The notes beneath the pieces were generated by a model that did no database searches, had not been told where the DNA came from, and was given only the letters and a program-made list of their open reading frames with translations. The translations under genes were made by a program, and so were the position numbers. From positions 682,001-746,000 of the forward strand of contig NZ_PGEZ01000001.1 in assembly GCF_002797495.1 (NCBI RefSeq): 64,000 nucleotides of DNA, in the 5' to 3' direction. This DNA comes from Mumia flava. GTDB lineage: Bacteria; Actinomycetota; Actinomycetes; Propionibacteriales; Nocardioidaceae. Below are positions 10,275 through 19,799 of the stretch, one piece after another (the stretch's first letter is position 1; each line of letters begins with the position of its first letter).

Positions 10275-10361
10275 GGTGTCCTCTCGCTCGTCCTCTGGGT
10301 CGATCCGCCGATCGGACCGTGAACCAGGGGCCTTAGGCATTGTGCCACCGTCATGGTGAGC

Positions 10362-10387
10362 AACACGAATCGCGGGCGTGCTATTCC
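10362..10387 (-). promoter_or_regulatory. SigR-type promoter of rpmE (GGAAT-N18-GTT)
   Basis: On the minus strand, GGAAT (10387-10383) is followed by exactly 18 bases and GTT (10364-10362), the consensus for the thiol-stress ECF sigma factor SigR/SigH. Transcription would begin near 10355, giving a leader of about 80 nt before the rpmE ATG. A sigR-rsrA pair is encoded 27 kb away. In Streptomyces coelicolor rpmE is an established SigR target, which supports this reading. Confidence 0.82.
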
Positions 10388-10413
10388 GCCCACCCGCGGG
10401 GTGCCGGGTCCGG

Positions 10414-10896
10414 TCAGTCGTTCAGCAGGCGCTCGATGTCGCCGGTCAGGGCCTCGGGGGTCGTACGAGAGCCGTAGCGCTTCACGACCTGGCCGTCGGA
10501 GTCGAGGAGGAACTTCGTGAAGTTCCACTTGATCCGGTCACCCAGCACGCCCGTCCTCTCCGAGCGCAGCCACTGGTACAGCGGGTGGGCGTCCTTCCCG
10601 TTGACGTCGATCTTGGCGAACATCGGGAACGTGACGTCGTAGGTGAGCGAGCAGAAGCTCTTGATCTCCTCGGCGTCGCCCGGCTCCTGGTGACCGAACT
10701 GGTCGCAGGGGAAGCCGAGCACGACGAGGCCCTCCTCGGCGTACTTGCGGTGCAGCTCCTCCAGCCCCTCGTACTGCGGGGTGAAGCCGCACTTGCTCGC
10801 GGTGTTGACGACGAGCACGGCCTTGCCCTGGAACTCCGACAGGCTCCGCTCGTTGCCGTCGATGTCGACGGCGCTGAAGTCGTACGCGCTGGTCAC
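10414..10896 (-). CDS. Glutathione peroxidase family thiol peroxidase
   Basis: 160-aa peroxidase of the thioredoxin fold. The peroxidatic Cys36 is in [11 protein letters not shown], the Gln of [12 protein letters not shown] and the Trp/Asn of WNFTKF complete the catalytic tetrad, and the Cys of FPCDQF can resolve the disulfide. It is a Cys, not selenocysteine, enzyme. Since actinobacteria use mycothiol, thioredoxin is the likelier reductant than glutathione (inference). Its start lies 4 bp after the rho stop, so it is probably co-transcribed with rho. Confidence 0.92.
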   Translation of the reverse strand: MTSAYDFSAVDIDGNERSLSEFQGKAVLVVNTASKCGFTPQYEGLEELHRKYAEEGLVVLGFPCDQFGHQEPGDAEEIKSFCSLTYDVTFPMFAKIDVNGKDAHPLYQWLRSERTGVLGDRIKWNFTKFLLDSDGQVVKRYGSRTTPEALTGDIERLLND

Positions 10897-10900
10897 CGGC

Positions 10901-12913
10901 TCACTCCTCGTCCGACCCGCGGCGCGATCCGCTCACCGGCGTGGTCTTGTTGACCTGCATCAGGAACTCGACGTTCGTGCGCGTCGAACGCAGCTTCTCG
11001 AGCAGCAGCTCGAGCGCCTGCTGCCCGTCGAGCCCGGACAGCACGCGACGCAGCTTCCAGACGATGGCGAGCTCCTCGTGGCTCATCAGGAGCTCCTCGC
11101 GGCGGGTGCCCGACGCCTCCGCGTCGATCGCGGGGAAGATCCGGCGGTCGGCGAACTCGCGGCGCAGCCGCAGCTCCATGTTGCCGGTGCCCTTGAACTC
11201 CTCGAAGATCACCTCGTCCATCCGCGAGCCGGTCTCGACCAGCGCCGTGGCGAGGATCGTCAGCGACCCGCCGTCCTCGATGTTGCGGGCGGCGCCGAAG
11301 AACCTCTTCGGCGGGTACAGCGCCGAGGAGTCCACGCCGCCGGACAGGATCCGCCCGCTGGCCGGCGCCGCGAGGTTGTACGCGCGGCCGAGGCGCGTGA
11401 TGCCGTCGAGCAGCACGACGACGTCGTGGCCCAGCTCGACGAGACGCTTGGCCCGCTCGATCGCGAGCTCGGCCACCGAGGTGTGGTCGGTCGCCGGCCG
11501 GTCGAAGGTCGAGGCGATCACCTCGCCCTTCACGGTGCGCTGGAAGTCGGTGACCTCCTCGGGGCGCTCGTCGACCAGGACCACCATCAGGTGGCACTCC
11601 GGGTTGTTCGTCGTGATGGCGTTCGCGATCTGCTGCATCACCATCGTCTTGCCGGCCTTCGGGGGCGACACGATCAGGCCCCGCTGGCCCTTGCCGATCG
11701 GCGCGACGATGTCGATGATCCGCCCGGTCATCTGCTGCGAGTCGGTCTCCAGCCGCAGCCGCTCCGAGGCGTACAGCGGGGTGAGCTTGGAGAACTCGAC
11801 GCGGTCGCGCGCCTCCTCCACCGACATCCCGTTGACCGACTCGATCTTGACGAGCGGGTTGAACTTCTCCTTGCGCTCGCCCTCGCGCGGCTGCCGGACC
11901 TGGCCCACCACGGCGTCGCCCTTGCGCAGACCCCACTTGCGAACCATCGCGAGCGAGACGTAGACGTCGTTCTCACCCGGCAGGTAGCCGCTGGTGCGGA
12001 CGAACGCGTAGTTGTCGAGCACGTCGAGGATGCCCGCCGCGGGAATCAGGACGTCGTCCTCGGTGACCTGCGGCTCGGCCTCGCGGGTGCGGTTGCGGTT
12101 GCGGTTGCGGTTGCGGTTGCGGCGGCGTCCGCCGCCCTCGCCGTCGTCGTTGCCGCGCTGGTCGTTGCCGCGCTGGTCGTTGCCGCGCTGGTCGCTCTTC
12201 GCTGCCTGCGGCTCGTTGCGGTTGCGCTTGTCCGAAGCCTTGTCACCGCGCGCCTGCTCGTCGTTGCGTCCGGCGTCGTCGCCGTCGTTCTTGCTGCGCT
12301 GGTCGTCCTTGCCGCGCGCGTCGCTCTTGCGCTGATCGTTCTTGCCGCGCTGGTCGTCCTTGCGCTGGTCGTCCTTGCGCTGGTCGTCCTTGCGCTGGTC
12401 GTCCTTGCGCTGGTCGTCCTTGCGCTGGTCGTCCTTGCGCTGGTCGTCCTTGCCGCGCGGGTCACCCTTGCGACGCTTCTGGTCCGTGGCGGTCCCGCCG
12501 CCGGGCTGCGGATCGTCCGTGCTCGCCTGCGCACCGCGGCGGTCGGCGCCCTTCTCCCCGGACCCCGTGCTCGCCTCGGCCGCCCGCGGCTCGTTCGCCG
12601 ACGACGCCTCCGGCCGGGACCGTGGGGCGGGGTCGCCCGGCGTCTCCACCGTCCGGGTCGTCGGCGCGGACTCGGTGCTCGCGTCGGCGGCGCTCGGCCC
12701 GCTGCTCGCCTGCGCCGCCTGGATCGCCTCGATCAGAGCGCCCTTGCGCATCTTGGCGACACCCTTGATGCCGAGGCCCGAGGCGATCTTCTGGAGCTCG
12801 GGCAGCACCATGGCGTTCAGGCCGCTGCCGGCGCGACGGCGCGCGCGCTTCGCAGGCGCCTGCTGCTCGGCGTCGGCCGCGGCATCGAGCAGGGTGGGGG
12901 TGGTGTCGGTCAC
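10901..12913 (-). CDS. rho: Transcription termination factor Rho with long repeat-rich insertion
   Basis: 670-aa hexameric RNA-dependent ATPase. Order: Rho-N/SAP-like helix region (residues about 32-67, LNAMVLPELQKIASGLGIKG), an unusually long hydrophilic insert (about 70-290), the RNA-binding OB fold (ILDVLDNYAFVRTSGYLPG), then the RecA-like ATPase with Walker A PPKAGKT near residue 415, Walker B VVVLLDGITRL and the Q-loop region AAPASGRILSGGVD. The insert holds six exact RKDDQ pentapeptides, NDQRG repeats and an (RN)n run. I use GTG 12913, preceded by GGGAAGGACC. Arg/Asp/Asn-rich inserts are known in actinobacterial Rho and increase RNA binding; this one is highly regular. Confidence 0.97.
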   Translation of the reverse strand: MTDTTPTLLDAAADAEQQAPAKRARRRAGSGLNAMVLPELQKIASGLGIKGVAKMRKGALIEAIQAAQASSGPSAADASTESAPTTRTVETPGDPAPRSRPEASSANEPRAAEASTGSGEKGADRRGAQASTDDPQPGGGTATDQKRRKGDPRGKDDQRKDDQRKDDQRKDDQRKDDQRKDDQRKDDQRGKNDQRKSDARGKDDQRSKNDGDDAGRNDEQARGDKASDKRNRNEPQAAKSDQRGNDQRGNDQRGNDDGEGGGRRRNRNRNRNRNRTREAEPQVTEDDVLIPAAGILDVLDNYAFVRTSGYLPGENDVYVSLAMVRKWGLRKGDAVVGQVRQPREGERKEKFNPLVKIESVNGMSVEEARDRVEFSKLTPLYASERLRLETDSQQMTGRIIDIVAPIGKGQRGLIVSPPKAGKTMVMQQIANAITTNNPECHLMVVLVDERPEEVTDFQRTVKGEVIASTFDRPATDHTSVAELAIERAKRLVELGHDVVVLLDGITRLGRAYNLAAPASGRILSGGVDSSALYPPKRFFGAARNIEDGGSLTILATALVETGSRMDEVIFEEFKGTGNMELRLRREFADRRIFPAIDAEASGTRREELLMSHEELAIVWKLRRVLSGLDGQQALELLLEKLRSTRTNVEFLMQVNKTTPVSGSRRGSDEE
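12164..12450 (-). repeat. In-frame 15-bp tandem repeats inside rho
   Basis: Two perfect arrays lie in the insert-coding region. Positions 12361-12450 hold six identical copies of the 15-mer TGCGCTGGTCGTCCT (plus strand), each encoding RKDDQ. Near 12164-12195 there are three copies of a 15-mer encoding NDQRG. The unit length of a multiple of three keeps the frame, so copy-number change would only alter linker length. They are part of the coding sequence, not a CRISPR. Confidence 0.9.
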
Positions 12914-13225
12914 GTGAGGTCCTTCCCACGTCGGGCGACGCACGGCGCCGCACGGTGTGAGCGGTTCGGGGCGTGCTGAACCGCCGGATCGGCCCGTACG
13001 GGTCGATCGTGGTCTGCGGTTTCCCACCGCTGAATCCCCGGGCCTTCGACTGAGGTTGGACGAGGCGGGGAAGGCGGGAGAAGAGCGACCGAATCAGGCC
13101 GGTCGAGAAACTGACCCTCGTCGGATCACTTGTGTCGACTCTAACACCGCGCTACTCCGCGATGTTCCCCACGGGTCCGCCGTCACCCAATCGTGATCCG
13201 ACGACGGTGGTGCGCGAGCGCGTGG
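12914..13225 (-). promoter_or_regulatory. rho upstream region: candidate promoter and leader hairpin
   Basis: This 312-bp gap between thrB and rho has no convincing gene. On the minus strand a TAGAGT -10-like hexamer lies at 13143-13138, without a clear -35; a start near 13131 would give a leader of about 220 nt. Within it, 12987-13008 forms a 9-bp stem (GATCGGCCC pairing with GGGTCGATC, loop GTAC). A structured leader upstream of rho would fit the autoregulation known for rho in other bacteria, but here it is only a sequence-based suggestion. Confidence 0.35.
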
Positions 13226-14122
13226 TCAGGACGGCCGCGCACCGCCGGTGTCGACGGCCAGCAGATGGACCGCCCAGCCGTCCGGAACACAGGCCGCGAG
13301 CGGCGCCGCGGGGTGCTCCGCCGTGCAGAACGCGAGCACCGTCGGGCCGGCCCCCGAGACGACCGCGGGGACCCCGTCGGCGCGCAGCCGCTCGATCAGC
13401 GCCAGCGAGTCCGGCATCGCGGGAGCGCGGAATCCCTGGTGGAGCCGGTCCTCGGTCGCGTCGAGCAGAGCGTCGCCGTGCCCCTGGAGGGCAGCGACCA
13501 GCAGCGCGGCCCGGCCCGCAGCGTGCGCGGCGTCCTCGTGCGGGATGCCTGCGGGGATCAACCCACGGGCGACGTCGGTCCGTACGGGCGTCGGCGGCAC
13601 GTACACCACGACGTCGGCCTCGACCGGGAGCCGGATCGCCCGGGCGCCGTCGGCCGCGCCCCAGGCGATCGTCAGACCGCCGAGCAGCGCCGCGGCGACG
13701 TTGTCAGGATGCCCCTCGATGCGGTCGGCCAGCCGCAGGGCGGCCGCGTCGTCGAGGGCCGCCGGGTCGGCGAGCACGGACCGCGCGGCGACGATCCCGC
13801 CCACGATCGCGGCCGAGGAGGACCCGAGCCCGCGGGCGTGCGGGATGCGGTTCGTGCAGCGGAGACGCAACCCGGGCTGCTCCAGCCCGCACGCCGCGAA
13901 CGCGGCACGAGCCGAACGGACCACGAGGTGCGACTCGTCGCGAGGCACCTCGTCGGCGCCCATGCCCTCGACCTCGACCTCGACACCCGGGCGGTCGCGG
14001 ACCTCGAGCTCGATCTCGTCGTACAGGGTGAGCGCGAGGCCGAGCGCGTCGAAGCCCGGCCCGAGGTTGGCGCTCGACGCCGGGACCACGACGGTGCGCG
14101 GCCCGGTGACGAAGGCGCTCAT
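13226..14122 (-). CDS. thrB: Homoserine kinase
   Basis: 298-aa GHMP-family kinase phosphorylating L-homoserine for threonine synthesis. The substrate segment [19 protein letters not shown] is at the N-terminus and the ATP-binding GHMP motif [15 protein letters not shown] follows, then the C-terminal GAGPTVLAF motif. It is the third gene of hom-thrC-thrB; its ATG overlaps the thrC stop by 4 bp. Length is normal. Confidence 0.97.
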   Translation of the reverse strand: MSAFVTGPRTVVVPASSANLGPGFDALGLALTLYDEIELEVRDRPGVEVEVEGMGADEVPRDESHLVVRSARAAFAACGLEQPGLRLRCTNRIPHARGLGSSSAAIVGGIVAARSVLADPAALDDAAALRLADRIEGHPDNVAAALLGGLTIAWGAADGARAIRLPVEADVVVYVPPTPVRTDVARGLIPAGIPHEDAAHAAGRAALLVAALQGHGDALLDATEDRLHQGFRAPAMPDSLALIERLRADGVPAVVSGAGPTVLAFCTAEHPAAPLAACVPDGWAVHLLAVDTGGARPS

Positions 14123-15198
14123 GCGAGCCCGGCCACCTCGGCCGCCTTGCGGACGTCCGCGTCGACGACCTGCTCGACGATCGAGCCGATCCCCGACAGC
14201 GCGGTGTCCACGTCCTTGAGCCCGTTGCCGGTGACGACCACCGAGATCCGCTGCCCCGGGTCCAGGTCCCCGGCCGCGTGCGCCGCGAGCAGCCCGGCGA
14301 CCCCCGCCGCCGACGCCGGCTCCACGAACACCCCGTCGCGGCGCGCGAGCTCGCGCTGCGCCGCCAGGATCTGCTCGTCGGAGACCGCACCGATCCGCCC
14401 ACCGGACTCGTCACGGGCCGCGACGGCGAGATGCCACGAGGCCGGGTTGCCGATGCGGATCGCGGTCGCGACGGTCTCGGGGTGCGGCACGACCTCGCCA
14501 CGCACGATCGGGGCGGCGCCCTCCGCCTGGAACCCCCACATCCGGGGGCGGCGGGTCGCGAGGCCCTCGTCGGCGTACTCGGCGTACCCCAGCCAGTACG
14601 CGGAGATGTTGCCGGCGTTGCCGACCGGCATGACGTGCAGGTCCGGCGCGTCGCCGAGCCGGTCGACGATCTCGAACGCGCCGGTCTTCTGGCCCTGGAG
14701 GCGGACCGGGTTCACGGAGTTCACCAGCGCCACCGGGTACGCGTCGGCGAGGCCGCGCGCGATGTCCAGGCACTCGTCGAAGCCCCCGCGGACCTGGATC
14801 ACGTGCGATCCGTACATCACGGCCTGGGCCATCTTGCCGGCGGCGATCTTGCCCTGGGGGACGAGCACGAGCGGACGCAGGCCCGCCCTGGCTGCGTACG
14901 CGGCCATCGACGCCGAGGTGTTGCCGGTCGAGGCGCACACGACGGCCTCGGCCCCCTCCGCGACCGCAACCGAGATCGCCGCGGTCATCCCGCGGTCCTT
15001 GAAGGATCCGGTCGGGTTGCTTCCCTCGACCTTGAGCCACACGTCGCAGCCGGTCGTCTCGGACAGCCAGCCGGACGAGACGAGCGGGGTGCCGCCCTCC
15101 CCCAGCGAGATCACCGGGGTGTCGGGCCCGACCGGGAGACGGTCGCGGTACTCCTCGATCACTCCACGCCACGGGTGGGCGCTCGGCTGTACGGTCAC
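14119..15198 (-). CDS. thrC: Threonine synthase
   Basis: 359-aa PLP enzyme converting O-phosphohomoserine to threonine. The PLP lysine is in [14 protein letters not shown], and the phosphate-binding loop [12 protein letters not shown] is later. It is the short bacterial class without the plant-type N-terminal SAM domain. It overlaps hom upstream and thrB downstream by 4 bp each, so the three genes form one translationally coupled unit. Regulation of the unit is not visible beyond feedback on Hom. Confidence 0.97.
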   Translation of the reverse strand: MTVQPSAHPWRGVIEEYRDRLPVGPDTPVISLGEGGTPLVSSGWLSETTGCDVWLKVEGSNPTGSFKDRGMTAAISVAVAEGAEAVVCASTGNTSASMAAYAARAGLRPLVLVPQGKIAAGKMAQAVMYGSHVIQVRGGFDECLDIARGLADAYPVALVNSVNPVRLQGQKTGAFEIVDRLGDAPDLHVMPVGNAGNISAYWLGYAEYADEGLATRRPRMWGFQAEGAAPIVRGEVVPHPETVATAIRIGNPASWHLAVAARDESGGRIGAVSDEQILAAQRELARRDGVFVEPASAAGVAGLLAAHAAGDLDPGQRISVVVTGNGLKDVDTALSGIGSIVEQVVDADVRKAAEVAGLA

Positions 15199-16508
15199 TG
15201 TCCTTCTCCTTCGACACGCATCACCGAGGACACGTCGCGGACCATCGGGAGGTCACGCAGGCGGTCGACGGTCTGCGACAGGGCGGCATCGGTCGCGGTG
15301 TGGGTGACGACGACGAGCTGGGCGTCGTCTCCGTGGCCCTCCTGGCGCACGGTCGAGATCGAGACCTCGTGCTCGGCGAAGACCTGGGCGACCGACGCGA
15401 GCACCCCCGCCTTGTCGTCGACGTCGAGCGCGATGTGGTAGCGGGTGCGGGCCTCGCCGATCCCGAGCACGGTCCGCTCGGCGTGGGTGCGCTCGGGCGG
15501 GCCGCAGACTCCGAGGAGGCGGTTGCGGGCGGCCACGACCAGGTCGCCGAGCACGGCGCTCGCTGTGGGGGCGCCGCCGGCACCGGGTCCGTAGAACATC
15601 AGCCTGCCGGCGGACTCGCTCTCGACGAACACGGCGTTGTACGCGCCGCGCACGCTCGCCAGCGGGTGGTCGTCCGGGATCATCACCGGGTGGACGCGGG
15701 CGGCGACGGCCTGGCCGTCCGGCGTCCGGTCGCAGATCGCGAGGAGCTTGACGACGCAGCCCATGTCGGCGGCGGAGGCGATGTCGGCCGAGGTGACGCC
15801 GGTGATGCCCTCGCAGTGCACGTCGTCGATCGTGACTCGGGTGTGAAACGCGAGACTCGCGATGATCGCTGCCTTCGAGGCCGCGTCGAAGCCCTCGACG
15901 TCGGCGGTCGGGTCGGCCTCGGCGTACCCCAGCCGCTGGGCGTCGTCGAGCGCCTCCACGAACGAGCTCCCCGACGTGGTCATCGCGTCCAGGATGTAGT
16001 TGGTCGTGCCGTTCACGATCCCCAGCACCCGCCGTACGTGGTCGCCGGTGAGCGACTCGCGCAGCGGGCGGACGATCGGGATCGCGCCCGCGACGGCGGC
16101 CTCGTACGACAGGTCGCGCCCGGCGGCCTGCGCAGCCCGGGAGAGGGTCTCGCCGTCCTCGGCGAGCAGGGCCTTGTTGCCGGTCACGACGGAGGCACCG
16201 TGCTCGAGCGCGGCCAGGATCAGCGAGCGGGCAGGCTCGATGCCGCCGATCAGCTCGATCACCACGTCGACGTCGTCACGGGTGACGAGCCCCATCGCGT
16301 CGGTCGTGAAGAGGGCCGGGTCCAGTCCGCCCTCGCCGTCGCTGCGCGGGCGTCGCACAGCGATCCCGACGAGCTCGAGGCGGGCGCCGACCCGCTGGGC
16401 CAACTCGTCGGCGTCGCGGGTGAGCAGCCGCGCGACCTCGCTGCCGACGGAACCGTGTCCGAGCAGCGCGACCCGCAGGGTGTGGAAGCTGTCGTGTGTC
16501 GCGGTCAC
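15195..16508 (-). CDS. hom: Homoserine dehydrogenase with ACT domain
   Basis: 437-aa NAD(P)H-dependent reductase of aspartate semialdehyde to homoserine. Domains in order: Rossmann motif [15 protein letters not shown] near residue 13, the catalytic homoserine dehydrogenase domain with [18 protein letters not shown] and [11 protein letters not shown], then a C-terminal ACT domain ([20 protein letters not shown]) that in relatives mediates threonine feedback inhibition. It is first in hom-thrC-thrB. A divergent-looking 84-bp gap separates it from the merR-like gene end. Confidence 0.97.
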   Translation of the reverse strand: MTATHDSFHTLRVALLGHGSVGSEVARLLTRDADELAQRVGARLELVGIAVRRPRSDGEGGLDPALFTTDAMGLVTRDDVDVVIELIGGIEPARSLILAALEHGASVVTGNKALLAEDGETLSRAAQAAGRDLSYEAAVAGAIPIVRPLRESLTGDHVRRVLGIVNGTTNYILDAMTTSGSSFVEALDDAQRLGYAEADPTADVEGFDAASKAAIIASLAFHTRVTIDDVHCEGITGVTSADIASAADMGCVVKLLAICDRTPDGQAVAARVHPVMIPDDHPLASVRGAYNAVFVESESAGRLMFYGPGAGGAPTASAVLGDLVVAARNRLLGVCGPPERTHAERTVLGIGEARTRYHIALDVDDKAGVLASVAQVFAEHEVSISTVRQEGHGDDAQLVVVTHTATDAALSQTVDRLRDLPMVRDVSSVMRVEGEGQ

Positions 16509-16592
16509 CGCTCCAGACTAGTCGTGCCACGCCGCAGTCCGGCGCCCTGTCCGTACGGCGGGCTCGCGCTCCGAGGCTCGGACCCGGCCGGA

Positions 16593-16976
16593 TCAGGACG
16601 GTCCGGCGGACGCGAGCAACGCCTCGTGCCGTGTCCGGGCCAGATAGGTGCGGATCGTGTCGCGGCTGCGGGTCAGGCAGGCGATCCGCGACTCCAGCCC
16701 CTCGAGCTCCTCGGCGAGCTGCTCGGCCACCTGCACCGGGCAGGTCGGCTCGCGTCGTTCCTGCGCGTCCTCGGCGTCGAGCAGGACCTTCGCCAGCCGG
16801 GTGGGGACGCCGGCGCGAACGAGCCCGGCCACCCGCTCCACCCGCTCGACGTCGGACTCGGTGTAGCGGCGGTAGCCGTTCGGTGCGCGCTCCGCCTGGA
16901 GCAGACCCTGCTGCTCGTAGTAGCGGATCAGGCGAGGCGCCACGCCCGTCCGCTGCGCCAGCTCACCGATCTTCAT
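16593..16976 (-). CDS. MerR-family transcriptional regulator
   Basis: 127-aa regulator with the N-terminal winged HTH MKIGELAQRTGVAPRLIRYY followed by the second helix-turn-helix (NGYRRYTESDVERV) and a C-terminal dimerisation coiled coil (QVAEQLAEELEGLESRIACL). Cysteines are few (CPVQ, ACL) with no clear metal-binding loop, so small molecules are a more likely signal than metals. I start at ATG 16976, where the HTH begins. It is divergent from the MFS gene with 91 bp between them, so it probably controls that exporter. Confidence 0.92.
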   Translation of the reverse strand: MKIGELAQRTGVAPRLIRYYEQQGLLQAERAPNGYRRYTESDVERVERVAGLVRAGVPTRLAKVLLDAEDAQERREPTCPVQVAEQLAEELEGLESRIACLTRSRDTIRTYLARTRHEALLASAGPS

Positions 16977-17029
16977 CCCGTCCCCCAGCCTCGCGACGCG
17001 CCGTCCGGGCCATGGTGACCCAGCAGACC

Positions 17030-17059
17030 TTGACATTGACATCAGTGTGAAACTTTAGC
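17030..17059 (+). promoter_or_regulatory. MerR-type promoter/operator between regulator and MFS gene
   Basis: Two tandem TTGACA hexamers (17030-17035 and 17036-17041) precede a TTTAGC -10-like element at 17054-17059. From the first hexamer the spacer is 18 bp, over-long as in MerR-controlled promoters. An imperfect dyad TTGACA-TCAG-TGTGAA spans 17036-17051. The predicted start would fall at or next to the MFS ATG (17068), giving a leaderless mRNA. The assignment is by pattern. Confidence 0.55.
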
Positions 17060-17067
17060 GTCGCAGC

Positions 17068-18375
17068 ATGACCGACACCAGACCCCTCGACCCCGGTGCA
17101 CCACCCCACGGCGGCCCGCTCCCGTGGGCACCCTTGCTCGTCCTCGCCGGCGCGACGCTCGTCATGGTCACCGCCGAGATGCTGCCGACCGCCGTGCTCG
17201 ACTCGCTCAGCGACAGCCTGGGGGTCTCCGAGGCCCGTACCGGCCGCCTGGTCTCCCTGTGGGCCGGCGTGGTCGTGGTCGCGAGCCTCCCGCTCGCACG
17301 GCTCGCCCGCCGCTGGCAGCCGCGCGACGTCGTCGTGACGAGCCTCGTCCTGCTCGCGGCGTCCTCGCTCGCATCAGCGCTCGCCCCGACGTACGGCACC
17401 GCGGCCGCGGCCCGCGTCGTCGGCGCGATGGCCGTCGGTGTCCTGTGGGCGACCGTGAACGCGCACGTGGCCGACCTGGTCGACGACCGGCAGCTCGCCT
17501 CGGCCGTCGCGGTGGTGCTCGGCGGCGCGACCGCCGGGATGGTCGTCGGGACGCCGGGCGCGCGGATCGTCGCCGACCACCTCGGCTGGCGTGCCGCCTT
17601 CGTCGCGCTGGCCGCCGCGACACTGCTGGTCGCCCTGCTCGTGCGCCTCGTGGTCGCCCCCGGGCGCAGCGCCACGGCACCCGCGGACGGCGCGGCACCC
17701 GCGGACGAGGCGCGTGCCGGCGCTCGCGGTGGCCGTCCGCAGCGTTCGGTGCGACCCGTGCTCGTCCTCACGGGATGGTTGGCCCTCGCGCTCGCCGGCC
17801 ACTACGGGGCCTACACCTTCATCACGCGCCTGACGAACGACCTGGCGGGCCTGCCCGGAGGGACGGGCACCGTGCTGCTCGTGTTCGGGGTGACGTCGGC
17901 CGCCGGCATCGCGCTCGCCGCGCGGGCGGGCCGCCACACCCGCACCGGGCTCGTCGTCGCCGTCTCCGCGACGGCCGGGGCACTGGCCGCGCTCCCGCTG
18001 GTCGGCGTCGGACCCGCCGTGGGTCTCCTGGTCGTCGCTGCGTGGGGCCTCTCATCGGGGTCGCTCCCCGCGCTGGCGCAGACCGAGATCCTGCGGCGCG
18101 CCGGTACGGAGCACCGGGCGTTCGCCGGCGCCCTCATCCCGGTGGTGTTCAACGGCGGGATCGCCGTCGGCGCCGCCCTCGCAGCCGACGTGGTCGCACG
18201 CTCCGGCCCGAACGCGGTCCCGCCCCTCGCCGCGGGCCTGGTCGCCGTCGCCGCAGTCGGCCTGGCCCTCCCCCGACTGGCGCTGTCCCGGCGGTCCCGC
18301 CTGCCCCGCGATGGGGTGGCAGATGCACGTCGGAGCGGCGTCGCGAGGGACAGTCGCCACCGAGTCAGGGGGTGA
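17068..18375 (+). CDS. MFS transporter (DHA1/AraJ-like)
   Basis: 435-aa twelve-helix permease of the major facilitator superfamily. The first helix segment LLVLAGATLVMVTAEMLPTA (the 'TAEMLPT' pattern) is typical of the sugar-efflux/AraJ-like drug:H+ antiporter group, and RVVGAMAVGVLWATVNAHVA and LGWRAAFVALAA are conserved MFS segments. The cytoplasmic mid-loop is Ala/Gly/Arg-rich. Divergent from a MerR regulator, so inducible efflux is the best guess. With its regulator it interrupts the usual lysA-hom adjacency. Confidence 0.88.
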   Translation: MTDTRPLDPGAPPHGGPLPWAPLLVLAGATLVMVTAEMLPTAVLDSLSDSLGVSEARTGRLVSLWAGVVVVASLPLARLARRWQPRDVVVTSLVLLAASSLASALAPTYGTAAAARVVGAMAVGVLWATVNAHVADLVDDRQLASAVAVVLGGATAGMVVGTPGARIVADHLGWRAAFVALAAATLLVALLVRLVVAPGRSATAPADGAAPADEARAGARGGRPQRSVRPVLVLTGWLALALAGHYGAYTFITRLTNDLAGLPGGTGTVLLVFGVTSAAGIALAARAGRHTRTGLVVAVSATAGALAALPLVGVGPAVGLLVVAAWGLSSGSLPALAQTEILRRAGTEHRAFAGALIPVVFNGGIAVGAALAADVVARSGPNAVPPLAAGLVAVAAVGLALPRLALSRRSRLPRDGVADARRSGVARDSRHRVRG

Positions 18376-18382
18376 GGGCAGG

Positions 18383-19780
18383 TCAGCCGACGTCGAGGCG
18401 CAGCAGGTCGTCGGTGGTCTCGCGCCGGACGATCAGGCGCGCCTCGCCGTCGCGTACCGCCACGACCGCCGCACGCGGCACGTGGTTGTAGGTCGACGCG
18501 AGCGAGCGGCAGTACGCGCCGGTCCCGGGCACCGCGAGCAGGTCCCCGGGAGCGACGTCGCCGGGGAGGAACTCGTCCTTGACCACGATGTCGCCCGCCT
18601 CGCAGTGCTTGCCGACGACGCGGCTCAGCACGGGCTCGGCGTCGGAGCGGCGCGACGCGAGCGTGCACGAGTAGTCGGCGTCGTACAGCGCGGTGCGGAT
18701 GTTGTCGCTCATGCCACCGTCGACCGCGACGTAACGACGCGTCGCCCCGCCGTCCAGCGCGACCTCCTTGGTCGTCCCGACCTCGTACAGGGTGAACGTC
18801 GACGGCCCGGCGATCGCCCGGCCGGGTTCGATCGACAACCGCGGGACCGCGAGCCCCGCGGCGCGGCACTCGCGCTCGACGATCGTCCGTAGGCCCTCGG
18901 CGAGCCGGGCGGGCGTCGCCGGGTCGTCCTGGGTCGTGTACGCCATGCCGTAGCCGCCGCCGAGGTCCATCTCCGGGCAGACGTGACCGAGCTCGACGGC
19001 GATCCGCTCGTGCAGCGCGAGCACACGGTGGGCGGCGACCTCGAAGCCCGCGGTGTCGAAGATCTGCGAGCCGATGTGCGAGTGCAGCCCGGCCAGCTCG
19101 AACGCCGGGTCGGCCAGCACCCGCCGTACGGCCTCGAACGCGTCACCCTCGGTGATCGACAGGCCGAACTTCTGGTCCTCGTGCGCGGTCGCGATGTACT
19201 CGTGGGTGTGCGCCTCGACCCCCGCCGTCACGCGGACCATCACGCGGGCGGTGACGCCGAGCTCCGACGCGAGCGCACTGATCCGGTCGATCTCCTCGAA
19301 CGAGTCGACGATGATCTTGCCGACCCCCACCTCGAGCGCCTGCCGGATCTCGGGGACCGACTTGTTGTTGCCGTGCAGGCCGATGTCGGCCGGGTCGACC
19401 CCGGCCCGCAGCGCCACCGCGAGCTCACCACCGGTGCAGACGTCGAGCTTGAGCCCCTCCTCGGTCACCCAGCGGGCCACCGCCGTGCACAGGAACGCCT
19501 TGCCGGCGTAGTACACGTCCCAGCCGTCGAACGCGTCCGCGAACGCCCGGGCGCGAGCGCGCAGGTCGGACTCGTCCACGACGTACGTCGGGGTGCCGTA
19601 GGTCGCGGCGACCTCGTCGACACGGACGCCACCGACCTGCAGGACGCCCGCGTCGTCCTTCGTGACGTTCTGCGACCACAGGTGCTCCACCAGGGCGTTC
19701 GGGTCCTCGGGCCTGGCCAGCCAGGCGGGACCACGGGTCCCGGCCTGTCCGTGCAGGGCTCCGGCCTCGTGCGCGCGCAT
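18383..19780 (-). CDS. lysA: Diaminopimelate decarboxylase
   Basis: 465-aa PLP fold-type III decarboxylase for the last step of lysine synthesis. The PLP lysine is in VYYAGKAFLC, with the HSHIGSQI and DLGGGYGMAYT segments and the C-terminal cysteine motif GKHCEAGDIVVKDE. The start at MRAHEAG is chosen because the 94 residues upstream in the same frame read the argS antisense. It lies 19 bp downstream of argS, an actinobacterial signature pair. Its 3' end converges with the MFS gene 7 bp away. Confidence 0.96.
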   Translation of the reverse strand: MRAHEAGALHGQAGTRGPAWLARPEDPNALVEHLWSQNVTKDDAGVLQVGGVRVDEVAATYGTPTYVVDESDLRARARAFADAFDGWDVYYAGKAFLCTAVARWVTEEGLKLDVCTGGELAVALRAGVDPADIGLHGNNKSVPEIRQALEVGVGKIIVDSFEEIDRISALASELGVTARVMVRVTAGVEAHTHEYIATAHEDQKFGLSITEGDAFEAVRRVLADPAFELAGLHSHIGSQIFDTAGFEVAAHRVLALHERIAVELGHVCPEMDLGGGYGMAYTTQDDPATPARLAEGLRTIVERECRAAGLAVPRLSIEPGRAIAGPSTFTLYEVGTTKEVALDGGATRRYVAVDGGMSDNIRTALYDADYSCTLASRRSDAEPVLSRVVGKHCEAGDIVVKDEFLPGDVAPGDLLAVPGTGAYCRSLASTYNHVPRAAVVAVRDGEARLIVRRETTDDLLRLDVG

Positions 19781-19799
19781 GCTTCTCCTCCGGGGCCGG

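Noticed and set aside
12340-12460. CRISPR-like array
   Set aside because: Units are 15 bp, contiguous, and in frame inside rho, encoding RKDDQ. There are no spacers and no cas genes.
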